Origin: Bin5 sp965200615
GTDB taxonomy: Bacteria > Chloroflexota > Anaerolineae > Caldilineales > Caldilineaceae
Length of the DNA: 64,000 nucleotides
Reading direction: 5' to 3'
Assembly: GCA_965200615.1 (NCBI GenBank)
Contig: OZ241377.1
Coordinates: 4,526,001-4,590,000, forward strand
Shown here: positions 44,218-51,360 of the stretch, piece by piece
Position numbering within the stretch: position 1 is the first letter of the stretch
Layout: each line of letters starts with the position of its first letter
Translations under genes and position numbers: made by a program
Notes under the pieces: model-generated
The model's input: the letters and a program-made list of their open reading frames with translations, nothing else
Told to the model about the DNA's origin: nothing
The model's database searches: none

Positions 44218-44496
44218 ATGTCACAGACGCCGGTCGGCGATAGAGAACAGACAACGCCTGCAACCCGAATACAAGCCCCTTCGTCCGAGTCACCTGTTCG
44301 CCAGGGGGGTTCAGTCACAGACATTTTCTGGGAATCTTCCGATCTGGAAGGACTGGCCCGCGCGCAGAACGTACAACCATTGACTGATGTGCAGGTTCTG
44401 TTTGGCACGTGGCCGGGCGACGAAGATGACGGCTTTGAAGAGGCAGTTTACGAACTCAGACATGCTGCCAGCACGAATGATGGCCGTCAAGAGTGA
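44218..44496 (+). CDS. Putative VapB-like antitoxin
   Basis: A 92-residue protein with a low-complexity N-terminal 30 residues, then TDIFWESSDLEGLARAQNVQ and PLTDVQVLFGTWPGDEDDG followed by a helical, acidic C-terminus. This 'LAxxQxVxPxxdxxxLxgxWPedE' pattern is seen in small proteins encoded just before PIN toxins in Chloroflexota and cyanobacteria. No classical DNA-binding domain is visible. It overlaps the PIN gene by 4 bp (GTGA), the usual toxin-antitoxin arrangement. Confidence 0.7.
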   Translation: MSQTPVGDREQTTPATRIQAPSSESPVRQGGSVTDIFWESSDLEGLARAQNVQPLTDVQVLFGTWPGDEDDGFEEAVYELRHAASTNDGRQE

Positions 44497-44912
44497 GTGT
44501 GTCAACACTCATTCTCGACACGAATATCGTCTCGTACCTGATGAGGGGCGGAGCGCTCACGCGAGCATATCTGCCGCATGTCCAGGATCATCTGCTCGCC
44601 ATCAGCTTTATCACCGTTGGAGAGCTTTACTTCGGGGCGGAGAAAGGCAACTGGGGTAAGAGTAGGCGGAATGAACTCGAAGCAATACTTCGTAACTTCG
44701 TTCTCATTCCCTACGACCATGAGATTGCTCGCTGCTACGGTCGATTGGTGGCCGAACGGCAGCGAGCCGGAAGACCGATTGCGCCCAACGATGCCTGGAT
44801 TGCCGCCTGCACTGTGCGGCACGCCGTGCCTTTAGTTACCCACAACCCCAAGGATTTTCAAGGTATAACATCTCTTCAGGTTGTTTCGGAGTCTGCTTCG
44901 ACAGCAAACTGA
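44493..44912 (+). CDS. vapC: VapC-like PIN domain ribonuclease toxin
   Basis: A 139-residue PIN-domain protein. Acidic metal-binding residues are D9 (LILDTN), E44 (VGELYFG), D100 (PNDAWIAA) and D121 (NPKDF), as expected for an RNase. Length and layout match VapC toxins that cleave tRNA or rRNA. The GTG start at 44493 overlaps the antitoxin stop. D100 follows the IAPND variant typical of chromosomal VapC proteins. Confidence 0.9.
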   Translation: MSVSTLILDTNIVSYLMRGGALTRAYLPHVQDHLLAISFITVGELYFGAEKGNWGKSRRNELEAILRNFVLIPYDHEIARCYGRLVAERQRAGRPIAPNDAWIAACTVRHAVPLVTHNPKDFQGITSLQVVSESASTAN

Positions 44913-45036
44913 TACGTAGCCTGGGTAGCCGCCAGTGCAGGATCGCCAAGACCACCAACCAACACCGGCTGTGCCGCCAGCAGGCATGGCTGAGCAGTTA
45001 CGATACCGATTTCAGTCCAGTTCACACGACTCGAAG

Positions 45037-45546
45037 ATGATTCGCCTCGAAACGTCGCGCCTGACGCTTATGGCGCTGACGGTGCGGCAGATGCGCTGGC
45101 AGCGGGACAGTTTTGCGCGTCTGGAGCAGGCGCTGGGGTTGGCGGCGAGCGGGCAGCGGCTGGAGGACGAGCTGCGGCCGATTGTTTCGCGGGCGATCGG
45201 CCAGATGCGACGCAGGCCGCACCAGGCGCGCTGGCATTGCCAGTGGGCGGCGGTGTTGAAGGAGGAGCGGCGCATTGTCGGCAGCCTGGCATTCAAGGGC
45301 CCGCCAAACCGCGAAGAAGCGGTGGAGATCGGGTACGGGTTTGATCCGTCTTACCACAACCGCGGGCTGGCGACGGAGGCGGTCGGCGAGATGGTGCGAT
45401 GGGCGCTGAGTGAGGATGGTGTGGAGACGGTGATTGCGGAGACGGCAAATATGAACGTGGCGTCGATGCGCGTGCTGCAAAAGGTGGGGTTTGTAATCAC
45501 TTCAGCGACGCAGCGGTACCTGTATTGGAAGATCAGTGATCAGTAG
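45037..45546 (+). CDS. GNAT family N-acetyltransferase (RimJ/RimL-like)
   Basis: A 169-residue GNAT protein. RLETSRLTLMALT is the RimJ/RimL-type start, GYGFDPSYHNRGLATEAVGE contains the acetyl-CoA pyrophosphate loop (R/Q-x-x-G-x-A), and NMNVASMRVLQKVGF is the conserved last helix and strand. The frame extends to 44935, but the ATG at 45037 fits the family start. Its stop abuts the stop of the convergent methyltransferase gene (45546/45547). Confidence 0.88.
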   Translation: MIRLETSRLTLMALTVRQMRWQRDSFARLEQALGLAASGQRLEDELRPIVSRAIGQMRRRPHQARWHCQWAAVLKEERRIVGSLAFKGPPNREEAVEIGYGFDPSYHNRGLATEAVGEMVRWALSEDGVETVIAETANMNVASMRVLQKVGFVITSATQRYLYWKISDQ

Positions 45547-46398
45547 TCAGCGCTTTTGGACGATGTAGACGAGTTCGGAGGGGTAGGTGAGGGAGTCGGC
45601 TTGCCAGCCGGCTTTTTTGATCTGGGAAAGAAAACTGGTTGCGTAGCGCCGGGCCATGCCTTGCTTGCGGCCGGCGAGTGTTTGGTTAGGGAAGGAGACG
45701 ATGAGGATAGGGGCGTCGATCCGGTGGAGGAGGCGTTCCCCGGCGCCGCTTTCGATCTGTTCGAGGCAGGGCAGTGTTTTGAGGAGGAAGGCGATGTCGG
45801 CTGGGGGTGTCCCCTTGTCGTCGAGGGCGTTGCGCTGTGCGGCGGCGCCGGCGTAGCCCATGGCGTCGAAGAAGCGGTTAATGAAGTCGATCTGGTCGGC
45901 GAATATGTCGAATGCGAAGTACTGCACGTCGGGGGAAAATGGAATCCAGGGGCGGGCCAGGGGGTGGAGTCCACAGGCGATGTCGAGGACGGAGCGGACT
46001 GGGGGAAGCAGCTGAAAGAGCTGCGGATAGAGCGTGTCGAGAATGGGGAGCCTTTCGTGGGTGGAGGCGTGGGCGGCCATGAGGCTGCGCAATAGAGTGC
46101 GCACGGATGGGTCGGCAGAAGGGTCGCTGCCGGGACCGCGTCTGGCGGCGACGGTTGTTCTCAGCTCGTGGAGGGCATCGTCGTAGTTGAGATTGCGGCG
46201 AATGTAGGCGGCGGCGCTCTGGTGGAGTTGGTTTTTGGCCGCTTTGACGGCCTCTTTGAGGGTGCGGCCCTTGGCGAGTTCCGCAGCGGCGACGTCGCGT
46301 GCCAGGCCGGGATGGATGCAGCGATATTTGCGGGCGGCCAGAATCGCAGCCAGCGCCTGATCGAGCTGGTCGTCGAGCTGCTGGACGGCGGAGTTCAT
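45547..46398 (-). CDS. 16S rRNA (m7G1405) methyltransferase-like protein (Arm/Rmt family)
   Basis: A 283-residue class I SAM-dependent methyltransferase that closely follows the aminoglycoside-resistance ArmA/RmtB/FmrO family. Shared landmarks: N-terminal helical domain AILAARKYRCIHPGLARDV, HASTHERLPILDTLY (110-124; HASTKERL in RmtB), SVLDIACGLHPLA (SAM motif I, 136-148), FLLKTLPCLE (204-213), VSFPNQTLAGRKQGM (234-248) and ELVYIVQK (275-282). The family methylates N7 of G1405 in the decoding site and blocks 4,6-disubstituted aminoglycosides. The ATG at 46398 is chosen over the open frame to 46452. Whether this homologue confers resistance is unknown. Confidence 0.85.
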   Translation of the reverse strand: MNSAVQQLDDQLDQALAAILAARKYRCIHPGLARDVAAAELAKGRTLKEAVKAAKNQLHQSAAAYIRRNLNYDDALHELRTTVAARRGPGSDPSADPSVRTLLRSLMAAHASTHERLPILDTLYPQLFQLLPPVRSVLDIACGLHPLARPWIPFSPDVQYFAFDIFADQIDFINRFFDAMGYAGAAAQRNALDDKGTPPADIAFLLKTLPCLEQIESGAGERLLHRIDAPILIVSFPNQTLAGRKQGMARRYATSFLSQIKKAGWQADSLTYPSELVYIVQKR

Positions 46399-46477
46399 GT
46401 TCTTAGTGGATACCGGATCGCTGAAGGCCGGACGGGCGCGACTGAACGCCATCGCTGCGCATGTGTCACTCTACCGG

Positions 46478-46984
46478 CTAGCCGCGCCCGTTGCCGTCGC
46501 GGTACTGTTGTTTCAGGGCGCGATTGACGTCGCGTTCGGCGTCGCGTCTGGCGATGGACTGGCGTTTGTCGTACTGCCGTTTGCCGCGTACGAGGGCAAT
46601 CTGGACCTTGGCCAGGCCGGCGTTGTTGATGTACATGCGCAGGGGGATAATGGTCCAGTTGCGCTGGGTGGCGCGAGAGTGCAGGTGATCGATCTGGCGT
46701 CTGTGGAGGAGCAGTTTGCGGGAGCGGGTCTCCTCGTGGTTGAAGCGATTGCCGTGTCGATACTGGGCTATGTGCACGCCCATGAGCCAGGCCTCGCCGT
46801 CGCGGACGAGAACGAAGCCCTCGCGCAGGTTTACGGAGCCGACGCGCACGGACTTGATCTCGGTGCCTGTAAGGGCGATGCCGGCTTCGAAGGTCTCTTC
46901 TATGAAGTAGTCGTGGCGCGCCTTGCGATTCGTAGCGACGGTGCGGGGCCCGGTCGGCGCGGTCTGTTGCTTTTTTTTCGCCAA
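46478..46984 (-). CDS. smpB: SsrA-binding protein SmpB
   Basis: A 168-residue SmpB, which delivers tmRNA to stalled ribosomes. NRKARHDYFIEETFEAGIAL and GTEIKSVRVGSVNLREGFV are signature regions, and the C-terminal tail GKRQYDKRQSIARRDAERD is the helix that enters the mRNA channel. No ssrA gene was found in the window. It lies downstream of the S41 peptidase gene (stop to start 39 bp). Confidence 0.96.
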   Translation of the reverse strand: MAKKKQQTAPTGPRTVATNRKARHDYFIEETFEAGIALTGTEIKSVRVGSVNLREGFVLVRDGEAWLMGVHIAQYRHGNRFNHEETRSRKLLLHRRQIDHLHSRATQRNWTIIPLRMYINNAGLAKVQIALVRGKRQYDKRQSIARRDAERDVNRALKQQYRDGNGRG

Positions 46985-47023
46985 TGTCTTTTTTGATGGT
47001 CAGTGGTCGGTGGGAGCGTCTCG

Positions 47024-48319
47024 TTACTCCTCGATTCTGAGCAGTTCGAGGGCGCGGTCGAGTTGCGGGTCTTCCTCGTTTTCGACCTGCTCGTTGGTTT
47101 CCTCGACGATGATGTCGGGTTCCAGCCCGGTGGCGTCGATGGACCGATCCGACGGCGTGTACCAGAGGGCGATGGTCACGCGGAGAAGGCTTTCATCACT
47201 GAGCGTATGGGGCAGTTGTACGCTGCCCTTGCCGAAGGTTGTCACGCCGACCAGACGGGCGCGCCCGACGTCCTGGAGGGCGCCGGCGACGATTTCGCTG
47301 GCGCTGGCGCTGCCCTCGTTGACCAGCACGATCATGGGCAGATCTTCGGGTATGAGGGCACTGCCTTCGGTGTTGTAGATTTCCTCGGTGCCGTCGCTGA
47401 AGCGTTCGATGAGCACGCGCTCGTCTTCGAGGAAGACGCTGGTCACTCTGATGGCCTCGCGCAGAAGGCCGCCGGGATTGCCGCGCAGGTCGAAGATCAG
47501 ACCCTGGATATCGTCGGTCAGAAGGTTTTCGAGTTCGTCGCGCAGCTTCTCGCCAGCGTCGACCGAAAACCGTTTGAGAGCGACATAGGCGAATTCGTCA
47601 TTGTCGCCGTAGAGTTCACTCTTAACGACCGGGACATCGATCTCGTCGCGGGTGACGGAAAACTCCAGGGGATCGTCGAGCCCTTCGCGGCGGACCGTCA
47701 GATGTACTTCGGTGCCCTTCGGTCCCTTGATCCGGTTGATCGCTTCGTTCAGGCCGTTCAGTTCGGCCACGTCCTGGCCGTTGATGGCGATGATCAGGTC
47801 GCCGCGGCGGATACCGGCGTTCCAGGCAGGTTGATCCTTAAAGGGTTCGATAATGCGAACCGCGCCCTCGTCCTCGGCCCATTCCACCAATGCGCCGATG
47901 CCTTCGAAGCTGCCCTCGATGCCTTCCGTGAACCTGGCGGCTTCATCCGGGTCCAGAAAGCCGGTGTTCCTGTCTCTGAGTGTATCCAGCACGCCGCGAA
48001 TGGCGCCGTAGCTGCGTTCATTGGGCGCGGGCAGTTCTCCGTAATAGTCCTCTTCGACCAGCTCCATCGCTTCCCAGAAAATATCCAGGTCATCGGGCGC
48101 GAGAGCGCGATCGGTTTCGGCTGCGACCACGGTGGAGCCGGCGGTCTCGCCGTCGTTACTCAACCGGCCGATCATAAAGCCGAAGCCGGAGCCGACCGTG
48201 AAGATTACGGCGGCGATGAGGAGGACGGCGCAGCCGGTAAGATGCAGCTTCTGACGGGAGGAGATCTGTTTGCCCAGACTGAGCCTGGTCAGTGCAGTCT
48301 GTTCAACATTCTTGCTCAT
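47024..48319 (-). CDS. S41 family C-terminal processing peptidase (CtpA-like)
   Basis: A 431-residue membrane-anchored protease. A single membrane segment lies at about 28-50 (TGCAVLLIAAVIFTVGSGFG), then a PDZ domain (WNAGIRRGDLIIAINGQDVA) and the S41 catalytic core with the Ser in NEGSASASEIVAGAL and the Lys in TTFGKGSVQ. It would degrade or process proteins at their C-termini outside the membrane. Located just before smpB; S41 peptidases also remove proteins with certain C-terminal tags, a loose functional link only. Confidence 0.92.
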   Translation of the reverse strand: MSKNVEQTALTRLSLGKQISSRQKLHLTGCAVLLIAAVIFTVGSGFGFMIGRLSNDGETAGSTVVAAETDRALAPDDLDIFWEAMELVEEDYYGELPAPNERSYGAIRGVLDTLRDRNTGFLDPDEAARFTEGIEGSFEGIGALVEWAEDEGAVRIIEPFKDQPAWNAGIRRGDLIIAINGQDVAELNGLNEAINRIKGPKGTEVHLTVRREGLDDPLEFSVTRDEIDVPVVKSELYGDNDEFAYVALKRFSVDAGEKLRDELENLLTDDIQGLIFDLRGNPGGLLREAIRVTSVFLEDERVLIERFSDGTEEIYNTEGSALIPEDLPMIVLVNEGSASASEIVAGALQDVGRARLVGVTTFGKGSVQLPHTLSDESLLRVTIALWYTPSDRSIDATGLEPDIIVEETNEQVENEEDPQLDRALELLRIEE

Positions 48320-48573
48320 ACGGTGAATCCTGGGCCGATTCGGTAAGGGCGAACTGCCGCGCTGGAGCCGCCCGCTGTCCCCTGGGACGAAACGAGTCTG
48401 ACAGGGAGTCGCTTTGGAACGGATGAACTTTCAGAGATTCTACCATATGAGGTGTTGGCGGAAAAGCAATCCAGCATCCAATGAGTCTTCAGTAACACCA
48501 TTCGGGCTGGGCGCTGGAATCCGGAAAGGTGAGGAGTGAAGGTCGCGTTGCATAGATGATTGAATTGGGATTC
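48320..48573. other. Intergenic region between the divergent S41 peptidase and RraA-like genes
   Basis: Part of a 377-base gap. It should hold the promoter of the leftward peptidase-smpB genes, but no clear boxes were seen. The rightward promoter is listed separately at 48574-48601. Confidence 0.35.
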
Positions 48574-48601
48574 TTGAGAGGGTGAGGAAGGGGGCTATAA
48601 T
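48574..48601 (+). promoter_or_regulatory. Candidate promoter of the RraA-like gene
   Basis: TTGAGA (48574-48579), a 16-bp spacer and a perfect TATAAT (48596-48601), 96 bases before the ATG at 48697. Confidence 0.6.
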
Positions 48602-48696
48602 TGGGAAGACGGATCTGCTTCAGGTAGGTGATTGTGCGCACTCTTGGATGGAGCCCTTGGACAGGAGAGGCAACAGTAAATGCCGGAGGGGAAGAG

Positions 48697-49431
48697 ATGA
48701 CAATCAGGACGGAGGATATTCAGCGACCGCCGCGGTCGCTGGTCGAGGGGCTGGCGGAGATTGGGTCGGCAACAGCCAGCGGGGAGCTGAGCCGGCTGGG
48801 CATCAGCGACCCGCAGATTCGGGGGCCGCAGCCATGGACACCCGGAAAGGTCGCGGCGGGGCCGGCGCTGACGCTCCAGTTCATGCCCAAGCGGGAGGAC
48901 CAGTACAGCGTAGACGAATACAACGACCCGGAGAAGCAGCTTCACCGCCACGTCCTGTACCATACACAGCCGGGGGATATGGTGGTCGTTGACGCGAGAG
49001 CGAATATGGCGAGCGGGGTGTTCGGCGAGATGATGCTGACCTATTTTCAGGGCCGGGGCGGCGCCGGGGTGGTCATCGACGGCTGTATTCGCGACTACCC
49101 CAAGGCGCAGGAGCTGGAGCTGGGGCTGTGGCTGCGGGGGGTGACGCCGAACTTCCACACACAGACGAACATTTTCCCCTTTGCGGTGAATGTGCCGGTG
49201 GCCTGCGGCGATACGCTGGTGATGCCGGGCGACATCGTGATCGCGGATGACGACGGCGTGGTGGTCGTACCGATTGCGCTGGCGGAGGAGCTGCTGGATA
49301 AGGCCGGCGAGCACGCGGAGTGGGAGGAGTTTTCGCGGATGAGGCTGGCCGAGGGAGGAGACCTGCGCAAGTACTATCCGTTGCGAGAGGACGCGCAGGC
49401 GGAGTACGAGGCCTGGAAGGAACAACAGTAA
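48697..49431 (+). CDS. RraA/HMG-aldolase family protein
   Basis: A 244-residue RraA-like protein. GRGGAGVVIDGCIRDYPKAQ contains the G-x-DGxxRD substrate and metal motif found in HMG/CHA aldolases and oxaloacetate decarboxylases of this family, and PGDIVIADDDGVVVVP is the C-terminal signature. The C-terminal Tyr/Glu-rich extension makes it longer than E. coli RraA (about 160). The ATG at 48697 has GGAGGGG upstream; an open frame extends to 48628. Likely a metal-dependent aldolase or decarboxylase, not an RNase E inhibitor. Confidence 0.87.
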   Translation: MTIRTEDIQRPPRSLVEGLAEIGSATASGELSRLGISDPQIRGPQPWTPGKVAAGPALTLQFMPKREDQYSVDEYNDPEKQLHRHVLYHTQPGDMVVVDARANMASGVFGEMMLTYFQGRGGAGVVIDGCIRDYPKAQELELGLWLRGVTPNFHTQTNIFPFAVNVPVACGDTLVMPGDIVIADDDGVVVVPIALAEELLDKAGEHAEWEEFSRMRLAEGGDLRKYYPLREDAQAEYEAWKEQQ

Positions 49432-49586
49432 TCAGCGGTCAGTGGCTGGAGGTTGGCAACTCAACTGTTGCGGAGGCAGAGGGGGTGAAGAGAACGGCTT
49501 GAAATGTGGTATTATCGGGTTGTCGCCGCAGGTTTCAGTATTGGATGGGAAGAGTTCCGGTGTCTTCGTTTGCCGAATCCAGGAGA

Positions 49587-50072
49587 ATGCCCGGCAGTGA
49601 GTGGTTGAAGAACAGGCCGCGGCTGTTGGAAGGCGTTTATGCAGGCTCAAAGTCGACCTTGCAGCTACTCTACCCCCTGCTGAAGCGGGTTCTGCCGGCG
49701 CGGTTCACGGAGCGCGTTTTCGTTTGGAGCGAAGAGGTATCGAAAGGTTATCTCTTCAACTGCCAGATGTGCGGGCAGTGTATTTTGCACAGCACAGGCA
49801 TGACCTGCCCGATGAACTGCCCGAAGAACCTGCGCAACGGGCCTTGCGGCGGCGTGCGGCAGAACGGGCACTGCGAGGTGATCCCGGAGATGCCGTGCGT
49901 GTGGGTGCAGGCGTGGCGGCGGGACGCGCAGATGGGGCGCTACGGGGGCGAGATCCAGCTCTTGCAGCCGCCTGTTAATCGCGCTCTGCAGAACAGCAGC
50001 GCGTGGCTGAACCTGCTGGAGGGGGCCGACGCGCAGCCGCCATCCGGCTGGTCAACGATTGAGCTGGAGTAG
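49587..50072 (+). CDS. MetV-like methylenetetrahydrofolate reductase C-terminal-domain protein
   Basis: A 161-residue protein with the Cys-rich domain of MetV (MTHFR C-terminal domain family). FNCQMCGQCILHSTGMTC and CPKNLRNGPCGGV plus GHCEV hold eight or more Cys, in the pattern that binds Fe-S clusters in MetVF complexes. The most likely start is the ATG at 49587, before a family-like SEWLKNRPRLLEGVY; ATG 49545 and GTG 49506 are alternatives. It precedes the MetF-like gene by 95 bp and is presumably its partner. Confidence 0.85.
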   Translation: MPGSEWLKNRPRLLEGVYAGSKSTLQLLYPLLKRVLPARFTERVFVWSEEVSKGYLFNCQMCGQCILHSTGMTCPMNCPKNLRNGPCGGVRQNGHCEVIPEMPCVWVQAWRRDAQMGRYGGEIQLLQPPVNRALQNSSAWLNLLEGADAQPPSGWSTIELE

Positions 50073-50167
50073 AACGGTCTGGCGCCGGCCTGCTCTTTGC
50101 GTCTCTCGTAAGCCGAGACTCGCATCGCATTCCTCGGACTTAGAGAACCCACCTCCTTAACATACTC

Positions 50168-51139
50168 ATGGCAGATTCAGACCAGACTCCTTCGGCCGCT
50201 GACTGGGAACTACAAAGCGGCGAATCCCGACTGCTGCAGGTCTTGGAGGCCGGCCATTTTGCGGTGACGGCGGAACTGAACGCGCCGGATTCGGCGGACC
50301 CAAAGGATGTGTACGCCAATGTCGCGGAACTGGGCGACGTATGCGACGGCATCAATGCGACGGACGGTTCGGGCGCGAACTGCCATATGAGCAGTGTGGC
50401 CTGTTGCGCGCTGATGGCGCGGGCGGGCTATGAGCCGGTCCTGCAGATGGGTTGCCGGGACCGCAACCGGATTGCGATTCAGGGTGATCTGCTGGGCGCG
50501 GCGGCGCTGGGTGTGCGCAACGTACTCTGCCTGACAGGCGACGACGTGAGCGCGGGCGACCAGCCGGAGGCGAGACGTGTCTTCGATTTTGACGCGCTGC
50601 ATCTGCTGCGCACGGCCCGGATTATGCGGGACCAGGGGGTCCTGCTGAGCGGACGAAAATTAACATCGCCGCCCGACTTTTTCCTGGGCGCGGCTGCGAA
50701 CCCGTTTGTGCCGCCACAGGACCTGCGACACCTGCGTCTGGCGAAGAAGATCGAGGCGGGCGCGCAGTTCATCCAGACACAGTACTGCTATGACGTGCCG
50801 GTTTTCGAGTCGTTCATGCGCCGGGCGCGGGATATGGGGCTGCATGAGAAGGTCTATTTGCTGGTAGGCGTGGGGCCGCTGCGCTCGGAACGGGCGGCGG
50901 AGTTCATGCGCAGCCGGGTGCCGGGCGTGCATATCCCGGATGCGGTGGTGGACAGGCTGGCGAAGACGCCGCGGAAGGGAAAGCGGGCGGAGGGCATCCG
51001 GATCTGCGTGGAGATCATCGAGGAGGTGAAGCGGATCGAAGGGGTGCACGGGGTCCATATCATGGCGTACCGTCAGGAGGAAGCGGTGCCGGAGATTGTG
51101 GAGCGGGCGGGGATATTGCGGGAGAAGACGAAGAAATAG
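50168..51139 (+). CDS. metF: Methylenetetrahydrofolate reductase (MetF-like)
   Basis: A 323-residue MTHFR catalytic subunit, which reduces 5,10-methylene- to 5,10-methyl-level folate with FAD. FAVTAELNAPDSADPKDVY at the N-terminus holds the conserved Glu, NVLCLTGDDVSAGDQPEA is the flavin-binding strand with the conserved Asp, and AGAQFIQTQYCYDVPVFE the substrate-side Gln. No C-terminal regulatory domain. The preceding MetV-like gene suggests the two-subunit type of enzyme known from acetogens, which does not use NAD(P)H alone. Confidence 0.87.
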   Translation: MADSDQTPSAADWELQSGESRLLQVLEAGHFAVTAELNAPDSADPKDVYANVAELGDVCDGINATDGSGANCHMSSVACCALMARAGYEPVLQMGCRDRNRIAIQGDLLGAAALGVRNVLCLTGDDVSAGDQPEARRVFDFDALHLLRTARIMRDQGVLLSGRKLTSPPDFFLGAAANPFVPPQDLRHLRLAKKIEAGAQFIQTQYCYDVPVFESFMRRARDMGLHEKVYLLVGVGPLRSERAAEFMRSRVPGVHIPDAVVDRLAKTPRKGKRAEGIRICVEIIEEVKRIEGVHGVHIMAYRQEEAVPEIVERAGILREKTKK

Positions 51140-51161
51140 ATTGACTTCAGACCACATATCG

Positions 51162-51190
51162 AGAGCTACCGTGACCGGTAGCTCTTTTTT
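51162..51190 (+). terminator. Intrinsic terminator after the MetF-like gene
   Basis: AGAGCTACCG (51162-51171) and CGGTAGCTCT (51176-51185) form a perfect 10-bp stem with a 4-nt TGAC loop, followed by six T residues. It ends the RraA-MetV-MetF unit. Confidence 0.92.
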
Positions 51191-51229
51191 GTCGCCTTCC
51201 GGCGGGGAAAGGAGGGAGAAAAAACCTGT

Positions 51230-51258
51230 TTGTCAAGCATCATTTTGCCGGGTATACT
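51230..51258 (+). promoter_or_regulatory. Promoter of the peptide-type ABC transporter
   Basis: TTGTCA (51230-51235), a 17-bp spacer and TATACT (51253-51258), then an A/T-rich start region. The ATG of the binding-protein gene is 102 bases downstream. Confidence 0.7.
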
Positions 51259-51360
51259 TTATATAGACTTTAATGTTTTGGCTCCAGTCTGGTTCTCCGT
51301 TGATTCCCTTTGCCAAGCGTAGCGCGTAACTCAAGCCAACCCCAAAAAAAGGAGCGAACC

